64,000 nt of DNA from Pleomorphochaeta sp963678575 (GTDB lineage Bacteria; Spirochaetota; Spirochaetia; Sphaerochaetales; Sphaerochaetaceae), in contig CAXXHV010000002.1 of assembly GCA_963678575.2 (NCBI GenBank), forward strand, positions 2,108,001-2,172,000. Direction: 5' to 3'. The translations under genes were made by a program, and so were the position numbers. Positions 1-8,206 of this stretch are shown here, piece by piece. A model generated the notes under the pieces. It did not search any database and was not told the origin of the DNA. It was given only the letters and a program-made list of their open reading frames with translations. Each line of letters begins with the position of its first letter. Within the stretch, counting starts at the first letter, position 1.

Positions 1-1
1 T

Positions 2-739
2 TCAATTGGTATAATCGGTGGTGCTGATGGACCAACAGCTATTTATGTAACTAGTAGATTAAAACCTGAATTATTAGGTTCAATCGCAGTAGCTGCATAT
101 TCTTATATGGCTTTAGTTCCTATTATTCAACCACCTATAATGAGAGCATTAACAACAGAAAGTGAACGTAAGATTAAAATGAAACAATTACGTCCAGTTT
201 CAAAAATAGAAAAAATCATATTCCCAATTGCAGTATTATTAGTTTGTGCACTATTATTACCTTCAGCAACTCCTTTATTAGGTGCATTAATGTTTGGTAA
301 CCTTGCAAAAGAATGTGGTGTTGTAACTAGATTAAGTGATACAATGCAAAATGCCTTAATGAATATTGTAACAATATTCTTAGGATTATCAGTTGGTTCA
401 AAAATGGAAGCTTCTCACTTCTTAAACTTAAATACTTTAGGTATTTTATTATTAGGAATGATTGCTTTCTCAATTGGAACAGGTTCAGGTGTATTAATTG
501 CAAAATTAATGAATAAAATTGATAAAAAACATCCTGTTAATCCATTAATAGGTTCTGCTGGTGTATCTGCTGTACCTATGGCTGCACGTGTATCAAGTAA
601 GGTTGGTCAAGAAGAAGACCCACATAACTTCTTATTAATGCATGCTATGGGACCAAACGTAGCTGGTGTTATTGGTTCTGCTGTAGCAGCTGGTGTATTA
701 CTAGCAGTTGTTCCAACTATGGAAGCATTACCTTTATAA
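2..739 (+). CDS. oadB: Sodium-pumping decarboxylase beta subunit (OadB/GcdB family), 5' end cut off
   Basis: This is the membrane subunit of a biotin-dependent Na+-translocating decarboxylase (oxaloacetate, methylmalonyl-CoA or glutaconyl-CoA type), which couples release of CO2 from carboxybiotin to Na+ export. The frame is open from base 2, so only about the last 245 residues are present. They begin in the conserved IGGADGPT segment of beta subunits and continue through several hydrophobic helices and a second polar conserved stretch, SAGVSAVPMAARV, before a hydrophobic C-terminus. The alpha and gamma subunits would lie upstream, outside the window. The beta subunit alone does not show which substrate is decarboxylated. 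A strong terminator follows directly, so this is the last gene of its operon. Confidence 0.93.
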   Translation, partial: SIGIIGGADGPTAIYVTSRLKPELLGSIAVAAYSYMALVPIIQPPIMRALTTESERKIKMKQLRPVSKIEKIIFPIAVLLVCALLLPSATPLLGALMFGNLAKECGVVTRLSDTMQNALMNIVTIFLGLSVGSKMEASHFLNLNTLGILLLGMIAFSIGTGSGVLIAKLMNKIDKKHPVNPLIGSAGVSAVPMAARVSSKVGQEEDPHNFLLMHAMGPNVAGVIGSAVAAGVLLAVVPTMEALPL

Positions 740-765
740 AAAATATAATAATTTTTACAAATATT

Positions 766-797
766 CCCTGCTATTTTTTAATTTAGCAGGGATTTTT
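766..797 (+). terminator. Intrinsic terminator after oadB
   Basis: The arms CCCTGCTA (766-773) and TAGCAGGG (784-791) pair perfectly and are followed by a T-rich tail. It ends the decarboxylase operon 27 bases after the oadB stop. Confidence 0.88.
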
Positions 798-857
798 TGT
801 CACTAATTACTCACTTTTATGTTATATATGTTATAAAGACATTATAAGGAGTCCTTG

Positions 858-1574
858 ATGAAAAATAAAATTACTTTAATATTAAGTATAATTTTTATTT
901 CAATCGTTCTTACCTCTTGTTTAAATTCTAAACAACTAAATGAGAATGATAAATATATTTCAGTATCAGCTAGTGGAGAAGTAACTTTAACTCCAGATGT
1001 AGTAACTTTTAATGTACAAGTTGATGAAACACAAAAAACAACAAGTTTAGCATTAAATGAAGCAAACAAAAAAATGTCACAAGTATTAAAGATCTTATAT
1101 AACTATGAAATAGATGACAAAGATATTTCAACAAATTCAATAAACCTTAATCCTCAATACAACTGGGAAGATGGAAAACAAATATTAATTGGACAAAATG
1201 CAAGACAAAGCATAAGTGTAAAACTAAAAGATATTTCAAAGCTTGGTAAAATCATTGATGAAATAAGTAAAATCTCTAACATTAATTTATATTCAATTAA
1301 TTTTGATAAAAATGATAAAACAATAGCTTATCAAGAAGCTAGAGCACTAGCAGTAAAAAATGCAATTGATAAAGCAAAAACTTTAACAAGTGCTGCAAAT
1401 ATGGAACTTGGAGAGCCTATAAGTATATCTGAGGGAAGCACCCCTTCTTATGTTTATGAAAGACTAAATTCTTCAAAAATGATGATGGCAGAATCAGCTT
1501 CTTATCAAACTCAGACTCCTCCCGGGGAATTAACAATTTCAACAAGTGTAAATATTATTTTTGAAATGAAATAA
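858..1574 (+). CDS. SIMPL-domain (DUF541) lipoprotein
   Basis: This is a predicted lipoprotein of 238 residues. The N-terminus is a hydrophobic signal ending in a lipobox, LTSC, with Cys21 as the lipidation site. The rest matches the SIMPL/DUF541 family: an early VSASGEVTLTPDVVTF segment, the central alternating strands and helices, an EARALAVKNAIDKAKTL helix and a late TISTSVNIIFEM strand. Family members sit in the envelope and their molecular role is poorly defined. The ATG at 858 is preferred over the adjacent in-frame TTG because AAGGA (846-850) lies 7 bases upstream. The gene stands alone between two terminators. Confidence 0.88.
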   Translation: MKNKITLILSIIFISIVLTSCLNSKQLNENDKYISVSASGEVTLTPDVVTFNVQVDETQKTTSLALNEANKKMSQVLKILYNYEIDDKDISTNSINLNPQYNWEDGKQILIGQNARQSISVKLKDISKLGKIIDEISKISNINLYSINFDKNDKTIAYQEARALAVKNAIDKAKTLTSAANMELGEPISISEGSTPSYVYERLNSSKMMMAESASYQTQTPPGELTISTSVNIIFEMK

Positions 1575-1586
1575 GAAGAATAAACA

Positions 1587-1611
1587 AAAAAGGGCTTAAA
1601 GCCCTTTTTTT
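1587..1611 (+). terminator. Intrinsic terminator after the SIMPL lipoprotein gene
   Basis: The short hairpin AAGGGC-TTAA-GCCCTT is followed by an uninterrupted T run. It begins about 13 bases after the stop codon. Confidence 0.88.
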
Positions 1612-1647
1612 ATCGACTAAATTATAAGAAATAAATATAATAGAATC

Positions 1648-2187
1648 ATGAAAATATATATTACAAGACACGGACAAACAGATTTTAATAAAGAAAGAAA
1701 AGTTTGTGGGTTATCAGATATTGGATTAAATGAAAATGGATTAAACCAAGCAGAAATACTTAAACAAAAAATAATCAAAAAGAATCTAAATTTTGATTAT
1801 ATTTTTGTCTCTCCATTAAAAAGAGCGAAAGAAACTGTATGGCCTATTGAACAATTTTTAAATAAAAAAGCAATCATTGATAATAGATTAATAGAATTTA
1901 ATTTTGGAGAAAAAGAAGCTTGTGATTTTGATGATCCTCTATTTAGAAAAAATAGAGAAGAACCTTTTATGTATTTTAAAAATGGAGAATCAATGGTTAA
2001 AGCAGCAAGTAGAGTATATAATTTTTTAGATGATTTAATAAAAAATTATGATAAAAATACTTCTATATTGATTGTAAGTCATGCTACTACTTCTAAATTA
2101 ATTAATTCATATTTTGTCTCACAAAGCCTTGAAGAGTTTAATAATTTTAAAATAAGTAATTGTCAACTTATTGAATATACTATTTAG
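1648..2187 (+). CDS. Histidine phosphatase family protein (phosphoglycerate mutase-like)
   Basis: This is a 179-residue member of the branch-1 histidine phosphatase superfamily. The catalytic RHG triad is at residues 7-9 (ITRHGQTDFN), the substrate-loop arginine is in SPLKRAKET, and the second catalytic histidine lies near residue 145 in LIVSHATT. Similar proteins include alpha-ribazole phosphatase (CobC) and 2,3-bisphosphoglycerate-dependent mutases, and the sequence does not settle the substrate. No cobalamin gene is nearby. There is no Shine-Dalgarno site. Instead TATAAT (1636-1641) ends 6 bases before the ATG, so the mRNA may be leaderless. Confidence 0.85.
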   Translation: MKIYITRHGQTDFNKERKVCGLSDIGLNENGLNQAEILKQKIIKKNLNFDYIFVSPLKRAKETVWPIEQFLNKKAIIDNRLIEFNFGEKEACDFDDPLFRKNREEPFMYFKNGESMVKAASRVYNFLDDLIKNYDKNTSILIVSHATTSKLINSYFVSQSLEEFNNFKISNCQLIEYTI

Positions 2188-2220
2188 AAAACATCAAAAC
2201 CTAACGTAATTTTTTTTTCG

Positions 2221-2244
2221 TAAGATAAAAATCTTATTTTTTTT
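2221..2244 (+). terminator. Probable terminator after the histidine phosphatase gene
   Basis: TAAGAT (2221-2226) and ATCTTA (2231-2236) pair around an AAAA loop and are followed by a run of eight or more T. The stem is short and A+T-rich, so this is only moderately certain. Confidence 0.55.
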
Positions 2245-2310
2245 AATTATTTTAAAGTTAATACTTGTAAGATTTTTTAACAATTCATATGGTTTTTATC
2301 GGAGGATTTA

Positions 2311-3336
2311 ATGAAAAAATTAACTTTATTATTTTTGTTTATATTTTTAACTATTTTTCCATTAACTGCTAATGGAAACAAAGAAGAAGTAACTACAAAA
2401 AAAGATTTTTCAATATTAGTTTTTATAAGTGGTAACTTAGCAGGAAGCCCCCCTTATCAAAAACTAAATGATGGCGCTATTGAATTTTCAAATAAATATG
2501 AAAATATAAAAATCAAAACTTATGAAGCTGGGTTTAATCAAGCTGAATGGGAATCTCAATTAACTAGTCTTGTTGCAACGAATTTATATGATATAGTTCT
2601 TACAACTAATCCATCTCTATCTGAAATTTGTGACAATATTTCAAAAAAATTTCCCAATCAAAAATTCTTAATTACAGATGCTTATTTTGAAGGGAATTCT
2701 AACATTGCAACATTTGAATTTAATCAATATCAGCAATCATATATTTTAGGTAGATTAGCTGCTATGATTTCAAGGAGTAATCTAAAAGGAATAAGAAATA
2801 CGAATAAACTAGGATTTGTATTATCACAAGAATACCCTTTAATTACCGAACAAATTATTCCAGGATATTTAGATGGAGCTCATAGCATTGACCCTGCTTT
2901 CACTCTTGATAAAAGAATTATAGGCAACTGGTATGATGCTGATAAAGCAAGTGAATTAACTACTTCTATAATTAATAATGGCTCAGATGTCATTGCAACA
3001 ATAAGTGGAAGTGCTTCAATTGGTGTAATCAATAGTGCTAAAGAAAATAATGCTTATATAGTATTTCACAATGACAATATATATAATCAAGCTCCTGGTG
3101 TAATTCTAGGTTGTGGAGCTATGTATCAAGATAAATTAGCTCTTAAAATATTAGATGATGCTTATAACAATAAGATTAACTGGGGACAAGCAGAAATAGA
3201 ATCTATAGACAGTGGTTTCATTGATTTCTATAGTGAAGATCCAATATTTATTGAAAATCTTCCACAATCAATTAGATTAGATTTTATTTCATGGCTAAAT
3301 GATTTCAGAAATGGTATAATAACAATCAAAAAATGA
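2311..3336 (+). CDS. BMP-family ABC transporter substrate-binding protein
   Basis: This 341-residue exported protein belongs to the basic membrane protein (BMP/PnrA/NupN) family, which binds purine nucleosides or related ligands and delivers them to a NupOPQ-type ABC importer. A signal peptide covers about residues 1-20 and ends in LTANG. No lipobox cysteine is present, unlike most BMP proteins of spirochaetes, so it is probably free in the periplasm. The fold is visible in the ISGNLAGSPPYQKLNDGA opening, the FEFNQYQQSYILGRLAAM helix that is conserved in the family, and the GYLDGAHSIDP segment. GGAGG lies 8 bases upstream of the ATG. The gene overlaps the ATPase gene by 4 bases. The ligand is inferred only from the family. 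Confidence 0.88.
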   Translation: MKKLTLLFLFIFLTIFPLTANGNKEEVTTKKDFSILVFISGNLAGSPPYQKLNDGAIEFSNKYENIKIKTYEAGFNQAEWESQLTSLVATNLYDIVLTTNPSLSEICDNISKKFPNQKFLITDAYFEGNSNIATFEFNQYQQSYILGRLAAMISRSNLKGIRNTNKLGFVLSQEYPLITEQIIPGYLDGAHSIDPAFTLDKRIIGNWYDADKASELTTSIINNGSDVIATISGSASIGVINSAKENNAYIVFHNDNIYNQAPGVILGCGAMYQDKLALKILDDAYNNKINWGQAEIESIDSGFIDFYSEDPIFIENLPQSIRLDFISWLNDFRNGIITIKK

Positions 3337-4829
3337 TTAATTCAATATCAGCAAAAAATGTATCAAAATTCTATAAAAGTGTTGGCACTTTAGCACTAAA
3401 TAATATATCAACCTCATTTAAAATGGGAGAAATAACCGCTATCGCTGGTGAAAATGGTGCCGGTAAGTCAACACTTGTTAAAATGCTTTTTGGTCTTGTA
3501 AAACCAGATCAAGGAGAAATTTTTATTGACAATAATCCAATTAATTTTAAAAGTTCTCAAGAAGCTATAAACAATAAAATTGGTATGGTATTTCAACATT
3601 TTAAGCTTATTGAAGAATTAACTATTGCCCAAAATATTGCTTTAACAATAGAAAAGAAGAAATATCATTTTTTTACAGATAACAATAAAATTATTGAGGA
3701 AGTGCAAGATCTTATTGATAAATATAACTTTAAATTAAAAGCAAATACATTAGTTAAACATTTAACAACCGGAGAAAAACAAATTGTTGAAATATTAAAA
3801 ATGCTTTATAGAGAAGCTGAAATTCTTATATTTGATGAACCTACTGCAATATTAAGTGAAAATGAAGCGACAAAGCTATTTAAAACCATAAAACATTTAA
3901 AAAGTAAAAATAAATGTATCATTTTAATAACTCATAAATTAAAAGAAATTCTAAATGTTTGTGATAAAGTTATCATTTTGAGAAAAGGAAATTTAATTAG
4001 CGAAACTAAAACAAAAGATATAAATGAAGAAACTTTAACAAAATTGATGATTGGTGAGGAAGAAATATTAAATCCTTCAATAATTCACAAAAGACTCACC
4101 GATAATGTAGTTCTTGAATTTAAAGATGTTTCGCTAAAAAAACACTTTCAAGATAAACCTATACTAAGTAATATAAGTTTTGAGTTACATCAAGGGGAAA
4201 TTCTTGGTTTTTGTGCTGTAAGTGGAAACGGTAAAGGCGTATTAGAAGCTGTTTTAGGGGGAATGATGAACATTTCATCTGGGTCAATTTTATATAAAAA
4301 AGAAGATATAACTACTCTTAAAGCTCCAGAATTAAGAAAAAAGGGGTTAGCTTTTGTACCATCTGATAGAAATTTTTATGGCTCAGCTTTATCTGCTTCA
4401 TTAAGTGAAAATCTAATTATTAATAAAAGGAATCTACTTAACCAAAAAAGTAAAATTGCTAAAGGATTTATTGCAAAATACAGTATAAAAGGTTTAGCAA
4501 ATCAAAAGATGGGAACATTAAGTGGTGGAAACATTCAAAAAGCAATTGTTGCAAGAGAAATTGATAATATGCGAGATTATATTGTATTCTCAAACCCTAC
4601 CTGGGGTTTAGACTTAAAATCTACAAATTTTATTCACTCCAAAATACTAGAATTAAAACAACATAATAAAGCAATTATTTTATTATCTTCTGATTTAGAT
4701 GAAATAATTAAACTAAGTGATAAAATAAATGTTATATTTGAAGGAAAGATTTGTAAAACTTTTGATAATAATGAAGAAATATCAAAAAAAGAAATAGGAA
4801 AATATATGTTAGGGAAAAAGTTAACATGA
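3333..4829 (+). CDS. ABC transporter ATPase, two fused nucleotide-binding domains (NupO/YufO type)
   Basis: This is the cytoplasmic ATPase of the BMP importer, with two tandem ABC domains in 498 residues. The first domain is canonical: Walker A GENGAGKST, signature LTTGEKQ, Walker B LIFDEPTA. The second is the usual degenerate half of this family, with SGNGKG in place of a full Walker A and NPTWGLD where the catalytic glutamate would be, but it keeps an LSGGN signature. Start and stop overlap both neighbours by 4 bases (ATGA type), so translation is coupled to the binding protein and to the first permease. Sugar ATPases such as RbsA share this layout, but the flanking BMP protein and permeases favour nucleoside-type uptake. 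Confidence 0.9.
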   Translation: MINSISAKNVSKFYKSVGTLALNNISTSFKMGEITAIAGENGAGKSTLVKMLFGLVKPDQGEIFIDNNPINFKSSQEAINNKIGMVFQHFKLIEELTIAQNIALTIEKKKYHFFTDNNKIIEEVQDLIDKYNFKLKANTLVKHLTTGEKQIVEILKMLYREAEILIFDEPTAILSENEATKLFKTIKHLKSKNKCIILITHKLKEILNVCDKVIILRKGNLISETKTKDINEETLTKLMIGEEEILNPSIIHKRLTDNVVLEFKDVSLKKHFQDKPILSNISFELHQGEILGFCAVSGNGKGVLEAVLGGMMNISSGSILYKKEDITTLKAPELRKKGLAFVPSDRNFYGSALSASLSENLIINKRNLLNQKSKIAKGFIAKYSIKGLANQKMGTLSGGNIQKAIVAREIDNMRDYIVFSNPTWGLDLKSTNFIHSKILELKQHNKAIILLSSDLDEIIKLSDKINVIFEGKICKTFDNNEEISKKEIGKYMLGKKLT

Positions 4830-5833
4830 AAAAAATAAAAGGTATCATTTATATATTTTTAATTAGTATTTCTTTTTTAGTTTTATTAATATTTTTAATG
4901 AGCAAAACTCCATTAAATACTATTTATCAAATTTTTATCGGACCACTTAGTTCTCCATATTTTTTAGGAAATACACTTTCTCACTCTGCACCTTTAATCA
5001 TCTCTGCAATTGGTATTTCAATAGCCTACAGAGCCAATTTAATAAATCTTGGTGGCGATGGTCAAATGTACATTGGAGCTTTTGTTGCAGCCATCACTGC
5101 AATAACCCTATCGCCTCTTGGCAAGATGAGTATTTTCATTGCATTAATGTTAGCAATTATAATTGGTTTTTTAATTGCTTTTATAAGTGCCTTTTTAAAA
5201 GTAAAATTTGATACATCAGAATTAATATCATCATATTTAATTTCAATTGCTTTATCCTATTTAACTTCATACTTGATAACTGGACCATTTCAAGATCCAA
5301 AATCTAATTTACAATCAACACAAAAAGTTTCTTATATTCTTAAAAAAATATATCTACCTTCAAGCCTTTCAACAACAATAATTTATTCTTTAATTATAGC
5401 TTTTATTTTCTACTATATATTTAACAAAACAAAATTTGGGTATGAAACAAAAATAATTGGATATAATAAAGAATTCGCTCGTTATGGTGGAATTTCAGTA
5501 AACAAGAACTATTTACTAAGCTTTAGTTTAAGTGGTGCTTTAATATCATTCTCTGGAGGACTTTATGTATTTGGCAACTACGAAAGTGTAATAAAAGGAT
5601 TCTCCTCTGGCTTAGGCTTTAGTGCATTAACAATATCCCTTATAGCCTTAAGTAACCCTATTGCAATTGTTCCTATAGCTTTTGTTTTTTCATTAATAAA
5701 TCAAGGTTCTATTATGGCGATGCAAAACAGTGATATTAGTAGTGATGTTGCATTATTATTTCAAGCAATAGTCTTTTTATTAGTAACTAGCAAAACATTA
5801 ATGGGAGAAAAAAATAATGAATACGATAATTAA
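4826..5833 (+). CDS. ABC transporter permease, first subunit (NupP-like)
   Basis: This 335-residue integral membrane protein has about nine hydrophobic segments and belongs to the BPD-transport-2 permease family. The conserved cytoplasmic loop is visible as ATKIIGYNKEFARYGGISVNK-like sequence followed by SGALISFSGGLYVFG, where permeases of this class contact the ATPase. It starts inside the end of the ATPase gene (4-base overlap) and its end overlaps the next permease by 17 bases. This indicates one co-translated importer with two different permeases. Confidence 0.87.
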   Translation: MKKIKGIIYIFLISISFLVLLIFLMSKTPLNTIYQIFIGPLSSPYFLGNTLSHSAPLIISAIGISIAYRANLINLGGDGQMYIGAFVAAITAITLSPLGKMSIFIALMLAIIIGFLIAFISAFLKVKFDTSELISSYLISIALSYLTSYLITGPFQDPKSNLQSTQKVSYILKKIYLPSSLSTTIIYSLIIAFIFYYIFNKTKFGYETKIIGYNKEFARYGGISVNKNYLLSFSLSGALISFSGGLYVFGNYESVIKGFSSGLGFSALTISLIALSNPIAIVPIAFVFSLINQGSIMAMQNSDISSDVALLFQAIVFLLVTSKTLMGEKNNEYDN

Positions 5834-6677
5834 TAGCACCTTAAATTCATTTACTCCATTATTTTTAATAGCTTTAGGAGCAATAATAACTTCAGTTAGT
5901 GGAACTTTAAATATTGCATTAGAAGGATTAACTTTAATTGCAGCTCTTTTTGCAATAATTGGAGCAAATTTTTCTAATTCTTTAGTTATTGGAGTTTTTA
6001 TAGGAATTTCCGCATCCCTCCTTTTAGCTTTATTTATTAGTCTTATCAATGCATATCTTAAAACAAATCCTTTTATAACAGCATTAGCAAGCAATATGAT
6101 TGCTAATGCATTAACTTTAATTATAACTTATTCAATATTTAATTCAAAAGGATTATTACGTTTAAATAGAGAACCTATGAATACATACAATATTATTTTT
6201 ATAGGTAGAATTTCACTTTTTTTACCTTTATCTTTATTTCTATTTATTTTTGTTTATTTACTAATTGAAAAAACACCTTTTGGGTTGAAATTAAAAGCAA
6301 CAGGATATAATCCCAAAGTACTAAATGCTTATGGAATTTCCAAAATAAAAATTGATACTATTTCTTTTTTGCTATCAAGTATTTTTTGTGGATTAGCCGG
6401 CAGTTATCTTTCACTTAGACAAGGAGCTTTTATATCTCAGATGAGTGCAAATAAAGGCTGGTTTGCTCTTGTAATTGTATTTATTTGTAATTCAAATATT
6501 AAATTATTAATTCCAGCTACACTCCTTTTTGCATTAAGTGAAGCATTATCAAACTATATTCAAGGATTAAATAATATACCTTCAGATATAACATTAATGA
6601 TCCCAAGTATATTTACTTTAATTGTTATGATTGCCATAAGTTATTATAATAAAAGAAAACAAACTGTTGAGAGGTAA
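5817..6677 (+). CDS. ABC transporter permease, second subunit (NupQ-like)
   Basis: This is the second membrane subunit of the BMP importer, 286 residues and strongly hydrophobic. The early GTLNIALEGLTLIAALFAI segment is diagnostic for the NupQ/YufQ side of the family, and the loop GYNPKVLNAYGISKIKID precedes SSIFCGLAGSYLSL. It overlaps the first permease by 17 bases and ends 4 bases before the kinase gene. The pair should form the heterodimeric pore of the importer. Confidence 0.88.
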   Translation: MNTIINSTLNSFTPLFLIALGAIITSVSGTLNIALEGLTLIAALFAIIGANFSNSLVIGVFIGISASLLLALFISLINAYLKTNPFITALASNMIANALTLIITYSIFNSKGLLRLNREPMNTYNIIFIGRISLFLPLSLFLFIFVYLLIEKTPFGLKLKATGYNPKVLNAYGISKIKIDTISFLLSSIFCGLAGSYLSLRQGAFISQMSANKGWFALVIVFICNSNIKLLIPATLLFALSEALSNYIQGLNNIPSDITLMIPSIFTLIVMIAISYYNKRKQTVER

Positions 6678-6681
6678 ATAA

Positions 6682-8112
6682 GTGATACTATCAATTGATT
6701 TAGGTACAACTAATCTAAAAGCAGCATTAATAAGCAAAGAAGGACAATTTTATAATTATGTAAGCCAACAAGTTGATGCAATTATAAATGGAGATATATG
6801 TGAAATAAATCCTAAAATATATTTAGATTTTGTAATAAAGTATATTAAATCAGTTAATAAAGAGAAAATTGAAGCAATATCCATTTCAAGTAACGGCCCT
6901 AGCTTTTTATCTTTATTCTCTTCTATCAAAATAAATAATAATAAAATAGAATATACTTCAAATAATGTACGTCTATGGATGGATAAAAGAGGAAAAGAAT
7001 ACTCCCCAGCTGTTTCTAATTATTATAAAACATATATTGATGGAAGTTTTTTTCTTCCATCTATTCTTGAACTAAAACATAATGATATAAAAACATATAA
7101 TCAAACTTATAAATTTTTTACAATTGATGGATTTATAAATTATTTTTTAACAAAAAATTGTTATACCGTTGATAATGCAAAAGATTTATTAAAGTACTAT
7201 TGGGATAAAGATTCTTTAGATTATTTTGGTTTAGAAGAATCAAAATTCCCTCCATTTATAAAATGTGGAGAGATTATTTCAAATATTGATGAAGAAGTTG
7301 CAAAGTTTTTACAAATAGATAAAAACATAAAAATAATTGCAGCTGGTTCTGATTTTTATTATTCCATTATTGGTTCGAAAGTTGATAAAGAAAATATTTT
7401 AGCAAATACTATTGGTACTAGTGAAGGTTTAAATTTATGTATTAAAAAACCAATATCGGATAATCGATTCCTATGCTATCAACATCCTCTCAAAGGATAT
7501 TATAATTTATCAGGAGTTATATCTAATACTGGAATTGCTTTAAGTTGGATAAGAGAAATTCTTGCTATTGAAAATCTTGATTTTAAAGAGATATATGAAT
7601 TAGCGAAAAATTCAAAAAAACATGACATAATTTTTTTACCTTATCTTACTGGAGAAAGAGCTCCAATATGGAATTCTAATGCAAGTGCCACTTTATTTAA
7701 TCTAACATCAAATTCAAAAAGAGAAGAAATTGCAAATGCTGTAATTGAAGGAACAATTTTTGCTTTCAAATCAGTAATAGAAGAATTTGAAAACCTAGGT
7801 TGTACAATTGATATTATCCATATTAATTCTTCAAAGAAAGATCTTGATTTTTACTATCAATTAAAAAGTGACATAACTAATAAAAAATTTATTGTATTTA
7901 ATACACCTTCAGTTGAATTATTAGGTTTAGCAATTCAAGGTTTTACATCACTGAAATATTATAATAGCCTAAAAGAGGCAGTACAAAGTATGAATTTTAA
8001 TCCTAAATATTATAATCCAAACAATTCAAAGTATTCATACTATCAAAAAAAATATTATTTATTCAAAACTCTTTATAATTCAACAAAAAATTTAATGAAT
8101 AAATCATTATAG
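6682..8112 (+). CDS. FGGY-family carbohydrate kinase
   Basis: This 476-residue kinase has the two-domain actin-like ATPase fold. The phosphate-1 motif SIDLGTTNLKAALIS is at the N-terminus, and the FGGY second half contains FLPYLTGERAPIWN and a C-terminal nucleotide-binding region. Relatives phosphorylate xylulose, ribulose, glycerol and similar polyols or sugars. The start is GTG at 6682, with GAGG a few bases upstream. It lies 4 bases behind the second permease of the BMP importer and is probably the last gene of that operon. This suggests that the imported compound, or the sugar released from it, is phosphorylated here. The exact substrate cannot be read from the sequence. Confidence 0.88.
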   Translation: MILSIDLGTTNLKAALISKEGQFYNYVSQQVDAIINGDICEINPKIYLDFVIKYIKSVNKEKIEAISISSNGPSFLSLFSSIKINNNKIEYTSNNVRLWMDKRGKEYSPAVSNYYKTYIDGSFFLPSILELKHNDIKTYNQTYKFFTIDGFINYFLTKNCYTVDNAKDLLKYYWDKDSLDYFGLEESKFPPFIKCGEIISNIDEEVAKFLQIDKNIKIIAAGSDFYYSIIGSKVDKENILANTIGTSEGLNLCIKKPISDNRFLCYQHPLKGYYNLSGVISNTGIALSWIREILAIENLDFKEIYELAKNSKKHDIIFLPYLTGERAPIWNSNASATLFNLTSNSKREEIANAVIEGTIFAFKSVIEEFENLGCTIDIIHINSSKKDLDFYYQLKSDITNKKFIVFNTPSVELLGLAIQGFTSLKYYNSLKEAVQSMNFNPKYYNPNNSKYSYYQKKYYLFKTLYNSTKNLMNKSL

Positions 8113-8206
8113 TCATACTAAAAATGTAATAAATTTTGCATATACTTTATAAATAAAATATATTAGGGTATTAAATGAGATTCTTTTTGGGAGGATTAAT
8201 TTATAG

